Of a DNA stretch of 64,000 nt, positions 51,569 through 60,525 are shown one piece after another; the first letter of the stretch is position 1; each line of letters starts with the position of its first letter. Under the pieces are notes generated by a model that did not search any database, was not told the DNA's origin, and saw only the letters and a list, made by a program, of their open reading frames with translations. The translations under genes were made by a program, and so were the position numbers. Source of the DNA: Bradyrhizobium sp. CCGB01 (lineage in GTDB: Bacteria; Pseudomonadota; Alphaproteobacteria; Rhizobiales; Xanthobacteraceae); NCBI RefSeq assembly GCF_024199795.1, contig NZ_JANADK010000001.1, positions 6,448,001 through 6,512,000 on the forward strand, given 5' to 3'.

Positions 51569-52270
51569 ATGAACGCCGCCTCCTACGTCATCCCGCTTCC
51601 GCCCCAGGCTTCGCTTCCCGTCGTCGGGGAAAGCGGCCGCTACCCCGTGCGCCGCATCTGGTGCGTCGGCCGCAACTATCTCGAGCACATCCGCGAAATG
51701 GGCAACGACGAGCGTGCGCCGCCGTTCTTCTTCGCCAAGCATGCCGACATGCTGGTGCCCGACGGCGCCACCATTCCCTATCCGCCGCTGACCAAGGATT
51801 TGCACCACGAGGTCGAGCTGATCGTCGCGATGAAGAGCGGTGGGCTGAACATCCCCGCCGAGAAGGCGCTCGACCACGTCTACGGCTATGCCGTCGGCAT
51901 CGACCTCACCCGCCGCGACCTCCAGATCGCCTCGCGCAAGAAGGAGCGTCCGTGGGAGATCGGCAAGTCGTTCGACGGCTCCGCACCCGCTTCCGCGCTG
52001 CAGCCGGCCTCGAAGATCGGCCATCCCTCCAAGGGCAAGATCTGGCTCACGGTCAACGGCAAGGAAGCCCAGACCGGCGACCTCGAGCAGATGATCTGGA
52101 ACGTGCCGGAGACGATCTGGCAGCTCTCGCAGCAGGTGAAGCTCGCCGCAGGCGACATCATCATGACGGGCACGCCGGCCGGCGTGTCGCAGCTCCAGCC
52201 CGGCGACAAGCTCGAATGCGGCGTCGACGGCGTCGGCTCGCTGAAGGTCTCGATCGGCCAGCCCGAGTAA
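51569..52270 (+). CDS. Fumarylacetoacetate hydrolase family protein
   Basis: 233-residue FAH-fold hydrolase: CVGRNYLEHIREMGN near 30-44, PFFFAKHADMLVPDGA, the metal-binding Glu in HHEVELIVAM near 90, then GYAVGIDLTRRDLQ and MTGTPAGVSQLQPGD near the C-terminus. The size and motifs match fumarylpyruvate or acylpyruvate hydrolases of aromatic breakdown (gentisate route) rather than the 420-residue fumarylacetoacetase. No gentisate dioxygenase or maleylpyruvate isomerase is adjacent, so acylpyruvase or oxaloacetate decarboxylase activity is possible. A terminator follows at 52293-52320. Confidence 0.85.
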   Translation: MNAASYVIPLPPQASLPVVGESGRYPVRRIWCVGRNYLEHIREMGNDERAPPFFFAKHADMLVPDGATIPYPPLTKDLHHEVELIVAMKSGGLNIPAEKALDHVYGYAVGIDLTRRDLQIASRKKERPWEIGKSFDGSAPASALQPASKIGHPSKGKIWLTVNGKEAQTGDLEQMIWNVPETIWQLSQQVKLAAGDIIMTGTPAGVSQLQPGDKLECGVDGVGSLKVSIGQPE

Positions 52271-52292
52271 GCCGCGCAACATCTCGATATCG

Positions 52293-52320
52293 AAAGGCCC
52301 CGGACCTGTCCGGGGCCTTT
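52293..52320 (+). terminator. Rho-independent terminator after the FAH-family gene
   Basis: 12-bp stem aaaggccccgga (52293-52304) / tccggggccttt (52309-52320) with a CCTG loop, followed by a T. Confidence 0.85.
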
Positions 52321-52355
52321 TGCATGTCGAGCGCGCGATCGCGGACGTCTTCGAT

Positions 52356-52826
52356 CTACCAGGCCTTCACCGGCCGACTGGCGTGGCTTGCCTGCGGCAC
52401 ACCGCGATTGAGCGACATGTGGGAATGCACACACAGCCAGCCATCGCCGACTCTCGAAAACACCATCGTCGCCCGGCCGGGACGCGGAAACGCGCTGCCA
52501 TCGGGATGATAGCCCGTGCTCGTCCACGGCGCGATCACGGTCGCCATCGTGCCGTCGGGAGACGCCAGAATGGATGTCTGCTCGATGACAAATCGAAAGT
52601 CGGTCGTCTTCGGCCAAACGTTGTCCCATTGCGATGAGACCCATTGATCGAGGCCGGGGATGACATCGTTATGCGTGCCGAAGGCGAGCACATCCGGATG
52701 GAAGAGCGGCCGCGCCGAAGCATAGTCGACCTCGCGGACATACCCTGAGAAGGTCGCCAGCCACGTACGGAAGAATTGCACTATCTCGGTATTCGCAACT
52801 GGCAACGGGGCCATTGCCTGCTCCAT
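52356..52826 (-). CDS. SnoaL/NTF2-like protein
   Basis: A 156-residue protein with the cone-like NTF2 fold: helix TEIVQFFRTWLATFSGYVREVD, the ARPLFHPDVLAFGTHNDVIPG strand region, then TDFRFVIEQTSIL and the closing ATMVFSRVGDGWLCVHSHMS. This is close to SnoaL-like/DUF4440 proteins, which serve as isomerases, hydrolases or accessory proteins. ATG 52824-52826 is chosen; an earlier in-frame start adds 29 residues that do not match. It faces the CpxP-like gene. Confidence 0.7.
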   Translation of the reverse strand: MEQAMAPLPVANTEIVQFFRTWLATFSGYVREVDYASARPLFHPDVLAFGTHNDVIPGLDQWVSSQWDNVWPKTTDFRFVIEQTSILASPDGTMATVIAPWTSTGYHPDGSAFPRPGRATMVFSRVGDGWLCVHSHMSLNRGVPQASHASRPVKAW

Positions 52827-52944
52827 GTTTGGCGTCTCGATCAAGGCAATCTTGTTGCCATGGGGCGAACCGTCCAGCAAGATATCTGGAGAGCACCGGT
52901 GGAGATCGATCAACGAGCCGGGCTGATCTCATGGAGGCAGACTT

Positions 52945-53487
52945 ATGAGACGCATTCTGCTGCTTGCGGCCGCGCTTGTCGTAACCTGCAACACTGCGAA
53001 CGCGCAGTCCAGCCAGCCGTATGCTGGCCTTGAGCAGCGCCCCATCAAGGCACTCTCGCGCCAGCAGATCAACGATCTCCAGACCGGTCGCGGCATGGGC
53101 CTGGCGCTTGCCGCTGAACTCAATGGATATCCCGGCCCGAGCCATGTGCTTGAGCTCGGTGATCGCCTTGACTTGACAGTGGATCAACGCGTCCAGGTTC
53201 AGCGTCTCTTTGACGACATGAAGCAAGAGGCGGTCCCGCTGGGCAACAAGCTTGTCGAGCAAGAGAGGGAGTTGGACCACCTTTTCTCTGCCCGCGTCGT
53301 GACGTCGGAATCGCTCAAGACGGCCATCGTTGCCATTTCCGAAACCCAGGCAAAGCTGCGTGAAAGCCACCTCAAATATCATCTGTCGACCGCCGCCTTG
53401 CTCGACCAGCGTCAAATGCAGCGATACGCGGAGTTACGAGGTTACCAGCGCGCCGACGATCCAGAAGGACACAAGCACCATCACTAG
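52945..53487 (+). CDS. Periplasmic CpxP/Spy-like protein with His-rich C-terminus
   Basis: 180 residues: signal peptide to about 20 (ending ANA/Q), then a helical region with the LTxxQ-type motif (LDLTVDQRVQVQRLFDDMK near 75-93) of periplasmic metal-sensing or chaperone proteins, and a C-terminus DDPEGHKHHH. Such proteins bind metals or protect unfolded envelope proteins. The gene ends 3 bp before the TSUP exporter gene, so they are coupled; this implies a linked role in metal or sulfur stress. The region between has no promoter. Confidence 0.75.
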   Translation: MRRILLLAAALVVTCNTANAQSSQPYAGLEQRPIKALSRQQINDLQTGRGMGLALAAELNGYPGPSHVLELGDRLDLTVDQRVQVQRLFDDMKQEAVPLGNKLVEQERELDHLFSARVVTSESLKTAIVAISETQAKLRESHLKYHLSTAALLDQRQMQRYAELRGYQRADDPEGHKHHH

Positions 53488-53490
53488 AAA

Positions 53491-54216
53491 ATGCTGACCG
53501 CAGGCTTCGCTATTGTCTCGCTTCTCTACGCAACAGTAGGTCAGGCTGGAGGAACGGCATTTCTTGCCTTGATGGCCTTTGCCTCGTTTCCGCCAAACGA
53601 GATGCGGCCAACGGCTCTGTTACTGAATATCGTCGCGGCGACCTATTCCACGTGGCTCTTCGATCGCGGCAGCCATATCGACTGGGCAAAACTCAAGCCG
53701 CTGCTGATTGCGTCCCTGCCAACCACCCTGTTCGGCGCATCCATTGTGCTGGCCGAAGACATCTACCACGCGGTGACGGGGCTCGTGCTCCTCGTCGCCG
53801 CTGTCGTCCTGATAGTTGGGCGGAGCAGTCGCGATGCGCCGGATCGCGTTACTCCGCCCTGGGCCGCGATATCTATGGGCGCCGGTGTCGGCTTCATCTC
53901 CGGTCTCACTGGCGTTGGTGGCGGTGTTTTCCTCGCGCCCATTCTGGTCGGGATGCGCTGGGCATCACCCAGGCAGACCGCGGCGCTTTCCGCGCCATTC
54001 ATCTTGGGTAACTCTGCAGTTGGATTGATTGGCACGCTCTACGTGGGACAAGTACCGTCGAGCCAGACTTGGCTATATGCCCTGGGTGCACTCGCCGGCG
54101 CGATGGTCGGCACCACGATTGGTTTGCGATGGTTCTCACAAGCGGCAACGCGTTACATTCTTGCCGCCGTCCTCGGCTCTGCCGGCGTTCAACTCGTAGC
54201 GTTCGCGGCCAGATGA
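53491..54216 (+). CDS. TSUP (TauE/SafE) family exporter
   Basis: 241-residue integral membrane protein with about seven to eight hydrophobic segments, of the sulfite-exporter TauE/SafE type. Family marks are VGQAGGTAFLALMAFASFP near 11-29, FISGLTGVGGGVFLAPILVG near 134-153 and its repeat in the second half. Substrates of this family are small sulfur anions such as sulfite or taurine-derived products, but also other organic anions. The ATG follows the CpxP-like stop by 3 bp and no ribosome site is seen, consistent with coupled translation. Confidence 0.82.
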   Translation: MLTAGFAIVSLLYATVGQAGGTAFLALMAFASFPPNEMRPTALLLNIVAATYSTWLFDRGSHIDWAKLKPLLIASLPTTLFGASIVLAEDIYHAVTGLVLLVAAVVLIVGRSSRDAPDRVTPPWAAISMGAGVGFISGLTGVGGGVFLAPILVGMRWASPRQTAALSAPFILGNSAVGLIGTLYVGQVPSSQTWLYALGALAGAMVGTTIGLRWFSQAATRYILAAVLGSAGVQLVAFAAR

Positions 54217-54263
54217 AATCTTGGGATCGCAGGGCGGATTAACGACTTGTCCGCCCTACACAT

Positions 54264-55193
54264 TCACTTCAACGCCGAAAACACGATGAGGCCGAGCACC
54301 AGCGCCGTCAGCGAGTATTTCAGCGTGTAGTACACGTTGCGGTTCCACTCCTTGACCTTGCGGCTGCCGAGATGGATCTCATAGAGCTTGCCGAACACCT
54401 TGTTGAGCACGCCGACATTCTCGCCTTCGACGTTCTGGGTCGCCGAGGCCTTGACGATGTGATGGCTGACCCAGCGGTTGATCGCGGTCATGAAGCCATA
54501 TTTCATCGGGCGCTCGACGTCGCAAAACAGGATGATGCGGTTGACGTCGGTGGCATTCTCCGCGCTGTGGATGAAGGTCTCGTCGAACATGAAGGCCTCG
54601 CCGTCGCGCCAGACGCATTCGACGCCGTCGACGAGGATCCGGCACTTGTTCGAATTCGGCGTGACCAGGCCGAGGTGATAACGCAGCGAGCCCGCGAAGG
54701 GATCGCGGTGCGCGCCGAGCTTGCCGCCGGGCGGCAGCATCGCGAACATCGCGCCATGCACGCTCGGGATCGACTTGAGCAGCTCCACCGTCTTCGGGCA
54801 CAGCGTGTTCGCCGAAGGCAGGAAGTCGTCGTACCATTTCAGGTAAAAGCGCTTCCAGCCGCTCTTGAAGAACGAGTAGAAGCCCCAGTCGTTGTTCTTG
54901 GCAGCGGCGCGGATGAAGCCCTCGTCGAACAGGCGCACCGCCTCATCGCGGATGGTCTCCCAGTTCTCACTCAGCGGTTTCAGCTCGGGAAACTGCTCGA
55001 CCGGGATCACCGGCCTGTTCGGCACGGCCGAGCCCGCATACATCAGCACGTTGTAGGGCGCGAGATAGGTCGAGTGATCGCCGAGCTGGCGCGCGAAGCG
55101 CAACCGCTGCTTGCCGCGGAAGTGAACATAAATCGTCGAGGCCGCAAGCACATACAAAATGACGAGTTGCGGCGCAAAAAGCTGTTTCAACAT
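54264..55193 (-). CDS. lpxO: Aspartyl/asparaginyl beta-hydroxylase family (LpxO-like lipid A hydroxylase)
   Basis: 309 residues with a hydrophobic N-terminal segment (8-25) and a C-terminal one (about 288-308). The 2-oxoglutarate/Fe(II) core is present: GAHRDPFAGSLRYHLGL (metal His and Asp), IHSAENATDVNRIILFCDVERP (second His and the Arg for 2OG). Membrane-bound members hydroxylate the secondary acyl chain of lipid A. Lipid A hydroxylation would fit an organism making long-chain-containing lipid A, but a peptide substrate cannot be excluded. ATG 55191-55193 is chosen because GGGGAA precedes it and the upstream extension has no such signal. Confidence 0.8.
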   Translation of the reverse strand: MLKQLFAPQLVILYVLAASTIYVHFRGKQRLRFARQLGDHSTYLAPYNVLMYAGSAVPNRPVIPVEQFPELKPLSENWETIRDEAVRLFDEGFIRAAAKNNDWGFYSFFKSGWKRFYLKWYDDFLPSANTLCPKTVELLKSIPSVHGAMFAMLPPGGKLGAHRDPFAGSLRYHLGLVTPNSNKCRILVDGVECVWRDGEAFMFDETFIHSAENATDVNRIILFCDVERPMKYGFMTAINRWVSHHIVKASATQNVEGENVGVLNKVFGKLYEIHLGSRKVKEWNRNVYYTLKYSLTALVLGLIVFSALK

Positions 55194-55333
55194 TTCCCCG
55201 TTCCCCCGGTGACCCAGCCGGGGCGTCATTTATCCCGCCCCGGCCGAAGCGGCAAGATATTCACGGGTGGGTTGCAATCACACTGGGGAGAGCGCGGGGG
55301 GCGGAACCGGCGCGGGAAGCCGGCCAAGCCGGT

Positions 55334-55489
55334 TCACCCCCGCGACAGCGCCTGGAGGCCCTTGAAAGTGAGGCGCTTGGGGTCGGTGACGCCGGCGAGA
55401 TAGAGCCGGCGGATGAAGGCGATGACGGCGTCGCGGTCGCAATCGGTCAGCGCGACGACGGCGTCGACCGCAATTCTCTGGGCTTCCAT
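55334..55489 (-). CDS. Small hypothetical protein, 51 residues
   Basis: Frame from ATG 55487-55489 to TGA 55334, beginning MEAQRIAVDAVVALTD and ending TFKGLQALSRG. No family recognised. It is supported by the ribosome site GAGGTGAG five to twelve bases upstream, by high GC with normal third-position bias and by a soluble helical make-up. It lies between the lpxO and LysR genes and is read toward lpxO. Confidence 0.5.
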   Translation of the reverse strand: MEAQRIAVDAVVALTDCDRDAVIAFIRRLYLAGVTDPKRLTFKGLQALSRG

Positions 55490-55642
55490 TGGGCTCACCT
55501 CGGCCTTGCGAGTAACCCCGGCCGAGACAGGCTAGGACTCCGCGGTTAATCCGGCGTTAACCGTTTGGGCAGCATGGCCGATTCACCCCGGTGCTCGAAT
55601 ACGCAAAACAACGCATTGGCAGTCGCGACGCAGCAGCGATGC

Positions 55643-56566
55643 TCAGCGCGCACCGATGCTCTTCTTCAGCAGTGCAAAGTGCTTCTTCAGCCGCGGCACG
55701 GCAAAGTCGGTGAACGCCCGCACCTTGGGCACCGAGAGCCGGCCCTGCGGGCAAATCAAATGCGCGGGCATCTCCGGATCCTCGTCGCCGGCCAGCACGA
55801 TCTCGAGCTCGCCGCGCGCGACCTGTTCGGCCACCTGGTACGAATACATCCGCACCACCCCGCGCCCGGCAACCGCCGATGCCACCGCCGCATAGGTGCT
55901 GTTGACAACGAGGCGCGGCGTGAACTGCACCGTCCGCGCTGCCGATGCGCCGGCCTGCGGCGCAAAGGTCCAGGAATTGGGAAGGTGCGCCATCGCCACG
56001 ATCTGGTGCTTGGCGAGATCGCCGGGCTCGGCGATGCGCGGGTGCTGCTTCAGATAGCGCGGCGCAGCCACCACGACGCGGCTGATCTCGCCGACCCGCA
56101 TCGCGACCATCGCCGAATCCGCGAGAGGGCCGATGCGAAGCGCGATGTCGACGCCCTCCTCGATCAGATTCACCGAGCGGTCGAACAGCAGGAGCTTTGC
56201 CGACACGGTCGGATAGGCATCGAGAAACGCATCGAGGATCGGCCGCAGCACCATCTCGCCCGACACCACGGGGGCGGTCACCGTCAGCAGGCCGCGGGGT
56301 GCCGTGCGCGGTCCGGCCACGATGTCGTCGGCCTCCTCCAACTCGGTGAGCACGCGGCGGCAGATCGCGACATAGCGCTCGCCTTCTTCGCTCAGCTTGA
56401 TCGATCGCGTCGTCCGGTGCAGCAGCTCGGCGCCGATCCGCTCCTCGAGGAAGGCGATGGCGCGGCTGACCGCCGCCGGCGAACGGCCGAGCCTGCGTCC
56501 TGCGGCAGCCAAGCTGCCCTCGTCCACCGCAAGGACGAACACCTTCATCGCATCCAGACGATCCAT
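55643..56566 (-). CDS. LysR-family transcriptional regulator
   Basis: 307 residues: N-terminal winged helix (1-65: FVLAVDEGSLAAAGRRLGRSPAAVSRAIAFLEERIGAEL, with the helix-turn-helix near 16-40) and a C-terminal effector domain of the LysR type (about 90-300). It is divergent from the SDR gene, the usual layout for a LysR regulator and its target, and a 25-bp dyad lies 28 bp before its start. The activated genes are most likely the SDR-tautomerase-MFS group. The effector is unknown. Confidence 0.88.
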   Translation of the reverse strand: MDRLDAMKVFVLAVDEGSLAAAGRRLGRSPAAVSRAIAFLEERIGAELLHRTTRSIKLSEEGERYVAICRRVLTELEEADDIVAGPRTAPRGLLTVTAPVVSGEMVLRPILDAFLDAYPTVSAKLLLFDRSVNLIEEGVDIALRIGPLADSAMVAMRVGEISRVVVAAPRYLKQHPRIAEPGDLAKHQIVAMAHLPNSWTFAPQAGASAARTVQFTPRLVVNSTYAAVASAVAGRGVVRMYSYQVAEQVARGELEIVLAGDEDPEMPAHLICPQGRLSVPKVRAFTDFAVPRLKKHFALLKKSIGAR

Positions 56567-56593
56567 GCGCGTCCCGTCGCCCCATGAAATTGT

Positions 56594-56618
56594 GGTGGCA
56601 AGCTAGGCGTTTGCCACC
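56594..56618. promoter_or_regulatory. Perfect 8-bp dyad between LysR and SDR genes
   Basis: ggtggcaa (56594-56601), nine bases, then ttgccacc (56611-56618). It is a good candidate operator for the LysR protein, 28 bp before its ATG and 155 bp before the SDR start, although a strict T-N11-A pattern is not seen. Confidence 0.5.
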
Positions 56619-56772
56619 GCCGCGACAACCGCCGCCAGAGGCCGATCCGGCATTCGTTCGCGCCGCGAAAGAGTGTCTGCCGGACGGCGCGTATTCGCGG
56701 CCAGGGGCCCGCGGCGTATCTGATCACGCAAGCCAGCCATCGGCCGGCACAAGCCAACAACAGGAGCCCATC

Positions 56773-57483
56773 ATGGGTATCGAGCAGAAGGTCGCCATCG
56801 TCACCGGTGCTTCGCAGGGCATCGGCGCCGCCCTGGTCCGGGGTTTTCGCGATCGCAACTACCGCGTCGTCGCAACGGCGCGCTCCATCAAGCCCTCGGG
56901 CGACGACGATGTCCTCGCCATTCCCGGCGACATCGCCGACCGCAGCACGGCGGAGCGCGTGGTCTCGCAAGCCGTCGCCCGCTTCGGCCGCGTCGACACG
57001 CTGGTCAACAATGCCGGCATCTTCGTCGCCAAGCCGTTCACCCAGTACACCGCCGAGGACTATGCCGCGGTGATGGGCACCAACGTCGCGGGCTTCTTCC
57101 ACATCACGCAGCTCGCCATCGCCGAGATGGAGAAGCAGGGTTCGGGTCACGTCGTCCAGATCACGACCACCCTGGCCGATCAGGCCAATTCGAACGTGCC
57201 GTCGGTGCTGGCCTCGCTGAGCAAGGGCGGGCTGAACGCCGCGACCAAGTCGCTTGCGATCGAATATGCGAGGCGCGGCATCCGCGTGAACGCGGTCTCG
57301 CCGGGCATCATCAAGTCGCCGATGCACGCGGTCGCGACGCACGCCCAGTACGGTGCGCTGCACCCGGTCGGCCACATGGGCGAGATGTCCGACATCGTCG
57401 ATGCCGTGCTCTATCTCGAGGGCGCCTCCTTCGTCACCGGCGAGATCCTGCATGTCGACGGCGGCCAGAGCGCCGGTCACTGA
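56773..57483 (+). CDS. SDR family oxidoreductase
   Basis: Classical short-chain dehydrogenase of 236 residues: AIVTGASQGIGAALVRGF (cofactor site, near 9-26), NNAGIF (near 80), and the family-like SKGGLNAATKSLAIEYAR with the ATKS region following. The usual catalytic Tyr of YxxxK is replaced by Ser-Leu-Ser-Lys in ASLSKGG (near 148-154), so the Lys is present but the Tyr is not; the Ser of the catalytic set (QITTTLAD) is Thr. This may lower or change activity. It is the first gene of a three-gene run with the tautomerase (16 bp on) and the MFS gene. Start set by CAGGAG. Confidence 0.8.
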   Translation: MGIEQKVAIVTGASQGIGAALVRGFRDRNYRVVATARSIKPSGDDDVLAIPGDIADRSTAERVVSQAVARFGRVDTLVNNAGIFVAKPFTQYTAEDYAAVMGTNVAGFFHITQLAIAEMEKQGSGHVVQITTTLADQANSNVPSVLASLSKGGLNAATKSLAIEYARRGIRVNAVSPGIIKSPMHAVATHAQYGALHPVGHMGEMSDIVDAVLYLEGASFVTGEILHVDGGQSAGH

Positions 57484-57498
57484 GCGCGGAGACGCACG

Positions 57499-57735
57499 AT
57501 GCCCATCGTGACCATTCAAGTGACCCGCGAGGGAACGGCGCCGGGAGCGGCGTCGCTCACCGCGGACGAGAAGGCCGCGCTGATCAGGGGATCGAGCCAG
57601 CTGCTGTTCGACGTTCTCGGCAAGCCGCTCGATTCCACTTTCGTCGTGATCGAGGAAGTCGACACCGACAATTGGGGCTGGGGCGGCCTGCCCGTGCAGG
57701 AGTTCCGGCACCGCCGCGCCGCAAAGACAGGATGA
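57499..57735 (+). CDS. Tautomerase family protein
   Basis: 78 residues of the 4-oxalocrotonate tautomerase superfamily: it begins MPIVTIQVTREG with the catalytic Pro2 expected after Met removal, and has the FVVIEEVDTDNWGWGGLPV C-terminal strand. The catalytic Pro is present, so the protein could be active as a tautomerase or dehalogenase. Sixteen bp after the SDR gene and 22 bp before the MFS gene, so all three are probably transcribed together. Confidence 0.85.
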   Translation: MPIVTIQVTREGTAPGAASLTADEKAALIRGSSQLLFDVLGKPLDSTFVVIEEVDTDNWGWGGLPVQEFRHRRAAKTG

Positions 57736-57757
57736 TCCGCGCGCGCAGGAGGATGAG

Positions 57758-58987
57758 ATGACCAACGCAAATACGAAGCAACATATGGAGACCCGGCTGC
57801 ACCCGCAGCCGGAATCGACGTCGCGAACCACCTGGCGATACGCCGTGGCGGGATTGTCCGCATCACTGGTCGGACTTGGCCTCGCCCGCTTTTCCTACAC
57901 GCCGCTGATCCCGGCGCTGATCGCCGCAAAATGGTTCAGCGCATCCGACGCCGTTTATCTCGGCGCGGCCAACCTCGCGGGTTACCTCGCCGGCGCGCTC
58001 GCGGCACGCGCCTTGGCCACCCGTATCGGCGCGGTTCACGCGTTGCGCGCGATGATGCTGCTCGCCACCCTCTCGTTCTTCGCGAGTTCCACCCCGGTGT
58101 CATTCACCTGGTTTTTCGCCTGGCGCTTTCTGTCGGGCCTCACCGGCGGAATCATCATGGTGCTGGCGGCCTCCGTCATCCTGCCGCACGTCTCAGCCGC
58201 GAGGCGCGGCATCGTCGGCGGCGTAATCTTTGCCGGCGTCGGCCTCGGCGTCGCCGCATCGGGCACGCTGGTGCCGCTGCTCCTTCAACAGGGCTTGCAG
58301 CAGAGCTGGTATGGCCTCGGCGTGCTCTCCGCGGTGCTCACGCTCGCGAACTGGTGGAACTGGCCCGCGGACACCAAGGATGGTGCCGCGCATGCGGATC
58401 ACGCGAAGCACCGCCGTGCTTCGCCCGCCGTTCGCGCCCTGCTGGTCCAGTACGGCCTCAACGCGGTGGCCCTGGTGCCGCACATGGTCTTCATCGTCGA
58501 TTTCGTCGCGCGCGGTCTCGGCCAGGGCATTGCCGCGGGATCGCGCTACTGGGTGCTGTACGGCCTCGGCGCGATCGTCGGGCCGCTCGTGACCGGTCAT
58601 CTCGGCGATCGTTCGGGTTTCGGCCCTGCGCTGCGCGCGGCGTTCCTGATCGAGGCGGCCGCGGTGCTGTTGCCCACTGTCAGCACGGCACCGCTCTCGC
58701 TGATCGTATCGAGTGTCGTGGTCGGCGGCTTCACGCCCGGCATCGTGCCGCTGGTGCTCGGACGCATTCACGAGCTCGTGCCGCATTCGACCGAGCAGCA
58801 ACGCGCCACATGGAGCCACGCCACGACCAGCTTCGCGCTATTCCAGGCGGCCGCGGCTTACGGCTTCTCCTGGATCTACGCGCAGACCGGCGGCGATTAT
58901 CTGGTCCTGTTCGGACTTGGCGGCGGCGCCGTGGTGCTCGCGCTTGCAATCGATCTTGGCCTCGCGCTCACCACGCGCAAGGCATAG
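57758..58987 (+). CDS. YbfB/YjiJ family MFS transporter
   Basis: A 409-residue major facilitator with 12 hydrophobic segments. GLARFSYTPLIPALIAAKWFS in the first part and WRFLSGLTGGIIMVLAAS are close to the YbfB/YjiJ group. It probably exports or imports a small organic compound linked to the neighbouring oxidoreductases. The ATG follows the tautomerase stop by 22 bp with GGAGG before it. It converges with the monooxygenase gene. Confidence 0.85.
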   Translation: MTNANTKQHMETRLHPQPESTSRTTWRYAVAGLSASLVGLGLARFSYTPLIPALIAAKWFSASDAVYLGAANLAGYLAGALAARALATRIGAVHALRAMMLLATLSFFASSTPVSFTWFFAWRFLSGLTGGIIMVLAASVILPHVSAARRGIVGGVIFAGVGLGVAASGTLVPLLLQQGLQQSWYGLGVLSAVLTLANWWNWPADTKDGAAHADHAKHRRASPAVRALLVQYGLNAVALVPHMVFIVDFVARGLGQGIAAGSRYWVLYGLGAIVGPLVTGHLGDRSGFGPALRAAFLIEAAAVLLPTVSTAPLSLIVSSVVVGGFTPGIVPLVLGRIHELVPHSTEQQRATWSHATTSFALFQAAAAYGFSWIYAQTGGDYLVLFGLGGGAVVLALAIDLGLALTTRKA

Positions 58988-59008
58988 AAGCGGGCGGCGG
59001 CGGCGCGG

Positions 59009-60475
59009 TCAGGAATACCGCATCACGCCGTCGTCGATCCGGCCGAAGCGCAAGGAGACAATGTCGAGCGCGTAGTTCTGGTACAGCCGCCACGGCTGCT
59101 TCGAGCCCTGCTTCGGCATCTTGGCGACCGAGCGCTGGACATAGCCCGAGGTGAAATCGAGCGACGGCTGCGCGGTGATTTCAGGGTCGTCATTGTGCGG
59201 CATGCACTGACGGAAATTGTGCCGGTCCATGTAGTTGATGAGCCGGCAGACATATTCGCAGGTGAGATCGCATTTCAGCGTCCACGACGCGTTGGTGTAG
59301 CCGAAGGCCGACGCCATGTTCGGCACGTCCGCATACATCATGCCCTTGTAGGTCAGCGTGTTGGCAAAGTCGACGGCGCGGCCGTCGACGCTGACGTCGA
59401 GACCGCCGACGACCTGGAGCACAAGGCCCGTCGCCGTCACGATGATGTCGGCCGCAAGCTCGCTACCGTCCTTCAGGCGGATGCCGTCGCGGGTAAAGGT
59501 GTCGATCTCGCTGGTGACGACGGACGCACGCTGCTCGCGGATCGCCTTGAACAGATCGCCGTCAGGCACGAGGCACAGCCGCTGGTCCCAGGGATTGTAG
59601 CGCGGCGTGAAATGGGTCGCGACGTCGTAGTCGGGGCCGAGCGCCATCTGCACGCCCTTGAGCACCAGCTCCTTCACCTTCGCAGGACGGCGGCGGCTGA
59701 GCTGGAAGAAGAACATCCCCCACATCACATTGCGCCAGCGGATGACATGATAGGCAAGCCGCGTCGGCAGATTGCGGCGCAGCTTGTTGGCGACGGGATC
59801 CTGCGCCGGACGCGACACCACGTAGGTCGGCGAACGCTGGAGCATGGTGACCTGCGCCGCCTTCTTGGCAAGCTCCGGTACCAGCGTCACCGCGGTTGCG
59901 CCCGAGCCGATCACGACGACGCGTTTTCCCACATAGTCGATGTCCTCGGTCCATTTCTGCGGATGCACGATGCGGCCGGCGAAATCCGCAACGCCCGAAA
60001 ATTCCGGCGTGTAGCCCGCCTCGTATTTGTAATAGCCCGAGCACATGAACAGGAAATTGCAGGTGAAGCGCACGACCTCAGTCGCGCGCTCACCCGAGAT
60101 GCGTTCGACCTCGACGGTCCAGCGTGCATCCGGCGTCGACCACGCCGCGCGCTTGACGCGATGGCGGAAGCGGATGTGCTTCTCGATGCCGTTCTCGGTG
60201 GCGGTCTCGCGCACATAATTCAGGATCTGCGGCCCGTCCGCGATCGCCTTCGGGTCGGTCCACGGCTTGAACGAATAGCCGAGCGTGAACATGTCGCTGT
60301 CGGAGCGGATGCCGGGATAGCGAAACAGGTCCCAGGTGCCGCCGATGCAGTCGCGTCCCTCCAGGATGACGTAGCTCTTGCCCGGGCACTTGCTCTGCAG
60401 ATGATAGCCCGCGCCGATGCCGGACAGGCCGGCACCGACGATCAGCACGTCGAAATGTTCTTTGGCTTCGGCCAT
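59009..60475 (-). CDS. Flavin-containing monooxygenase, Baeyer-Villiger type (EtaA-like)
   Basis: 488 residues with two dinucleotide folds: FAD site IVGAGLSGIG near 12-21, and NADPH site VIGSGATAVTLVPELA near 190-205. Between them FAGRIVHPQKW matches the Baeyer-Villiger fingerprint FxGxxxHxxxW. GGTWDLFRYPGIRSDSD near 46-62 is also typical. It would oxidise a ketone to an ester or lactone, or a thioamide as in EtaA. ATG 60473-60475 has GGGGAGA before it. It faces the MFS gene and precedes the SnoaL-like gene by 50 bp, so the latter may be in its operon. Confidence 0.87.
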   Translation of the reverse strand: MAEAKEHFDVLIVGAGLSGIGAGYHLQSKCPGKSYVILEGRDCIGGTWDLFRYPGIRSDSDMFTLGYSFKPWTDPKAIADGPQILNYVRETATENGIEKHIRFRHRVKRAAWSTPDARWTVEVERISGERATEVVRFTCNFLFMCSGYYKYEAGYTPEFSGVADFAGRIVHPQKWTEDIDYVGKRVVVIGSGATAVTLVPELAKKAAQVTMLQRSPTYVVSRPAQDPVANKLRRNLPTRLAYHVIRWRNVMWGMFFFQLSRRRPAKVKELVLKGVQMALGPDYDVATHFTPRYNPWDQRLCLVPDGDLFKAIREQRASVVTSEIDTFTRDGIRLKDGSELAADIIVTATGLVLQVVGGLDVSVDGRAVDFANTLTYKGMMYADVPNMASAFGYTNASWTLKCDLTCEYVCRLINYMDRHNFRQCMPHNDDPEITAQPSLDFTSGYVQRSVAKMPKQGSKQPWRLYQNYALDIVSLRFGRIDDGVMRYS

Positions 60476-60525
60476 AGCGTTTCTCCCCGCCACAGGATGG
60501 GCGACGCCGTGCCGAATTGCAACCG

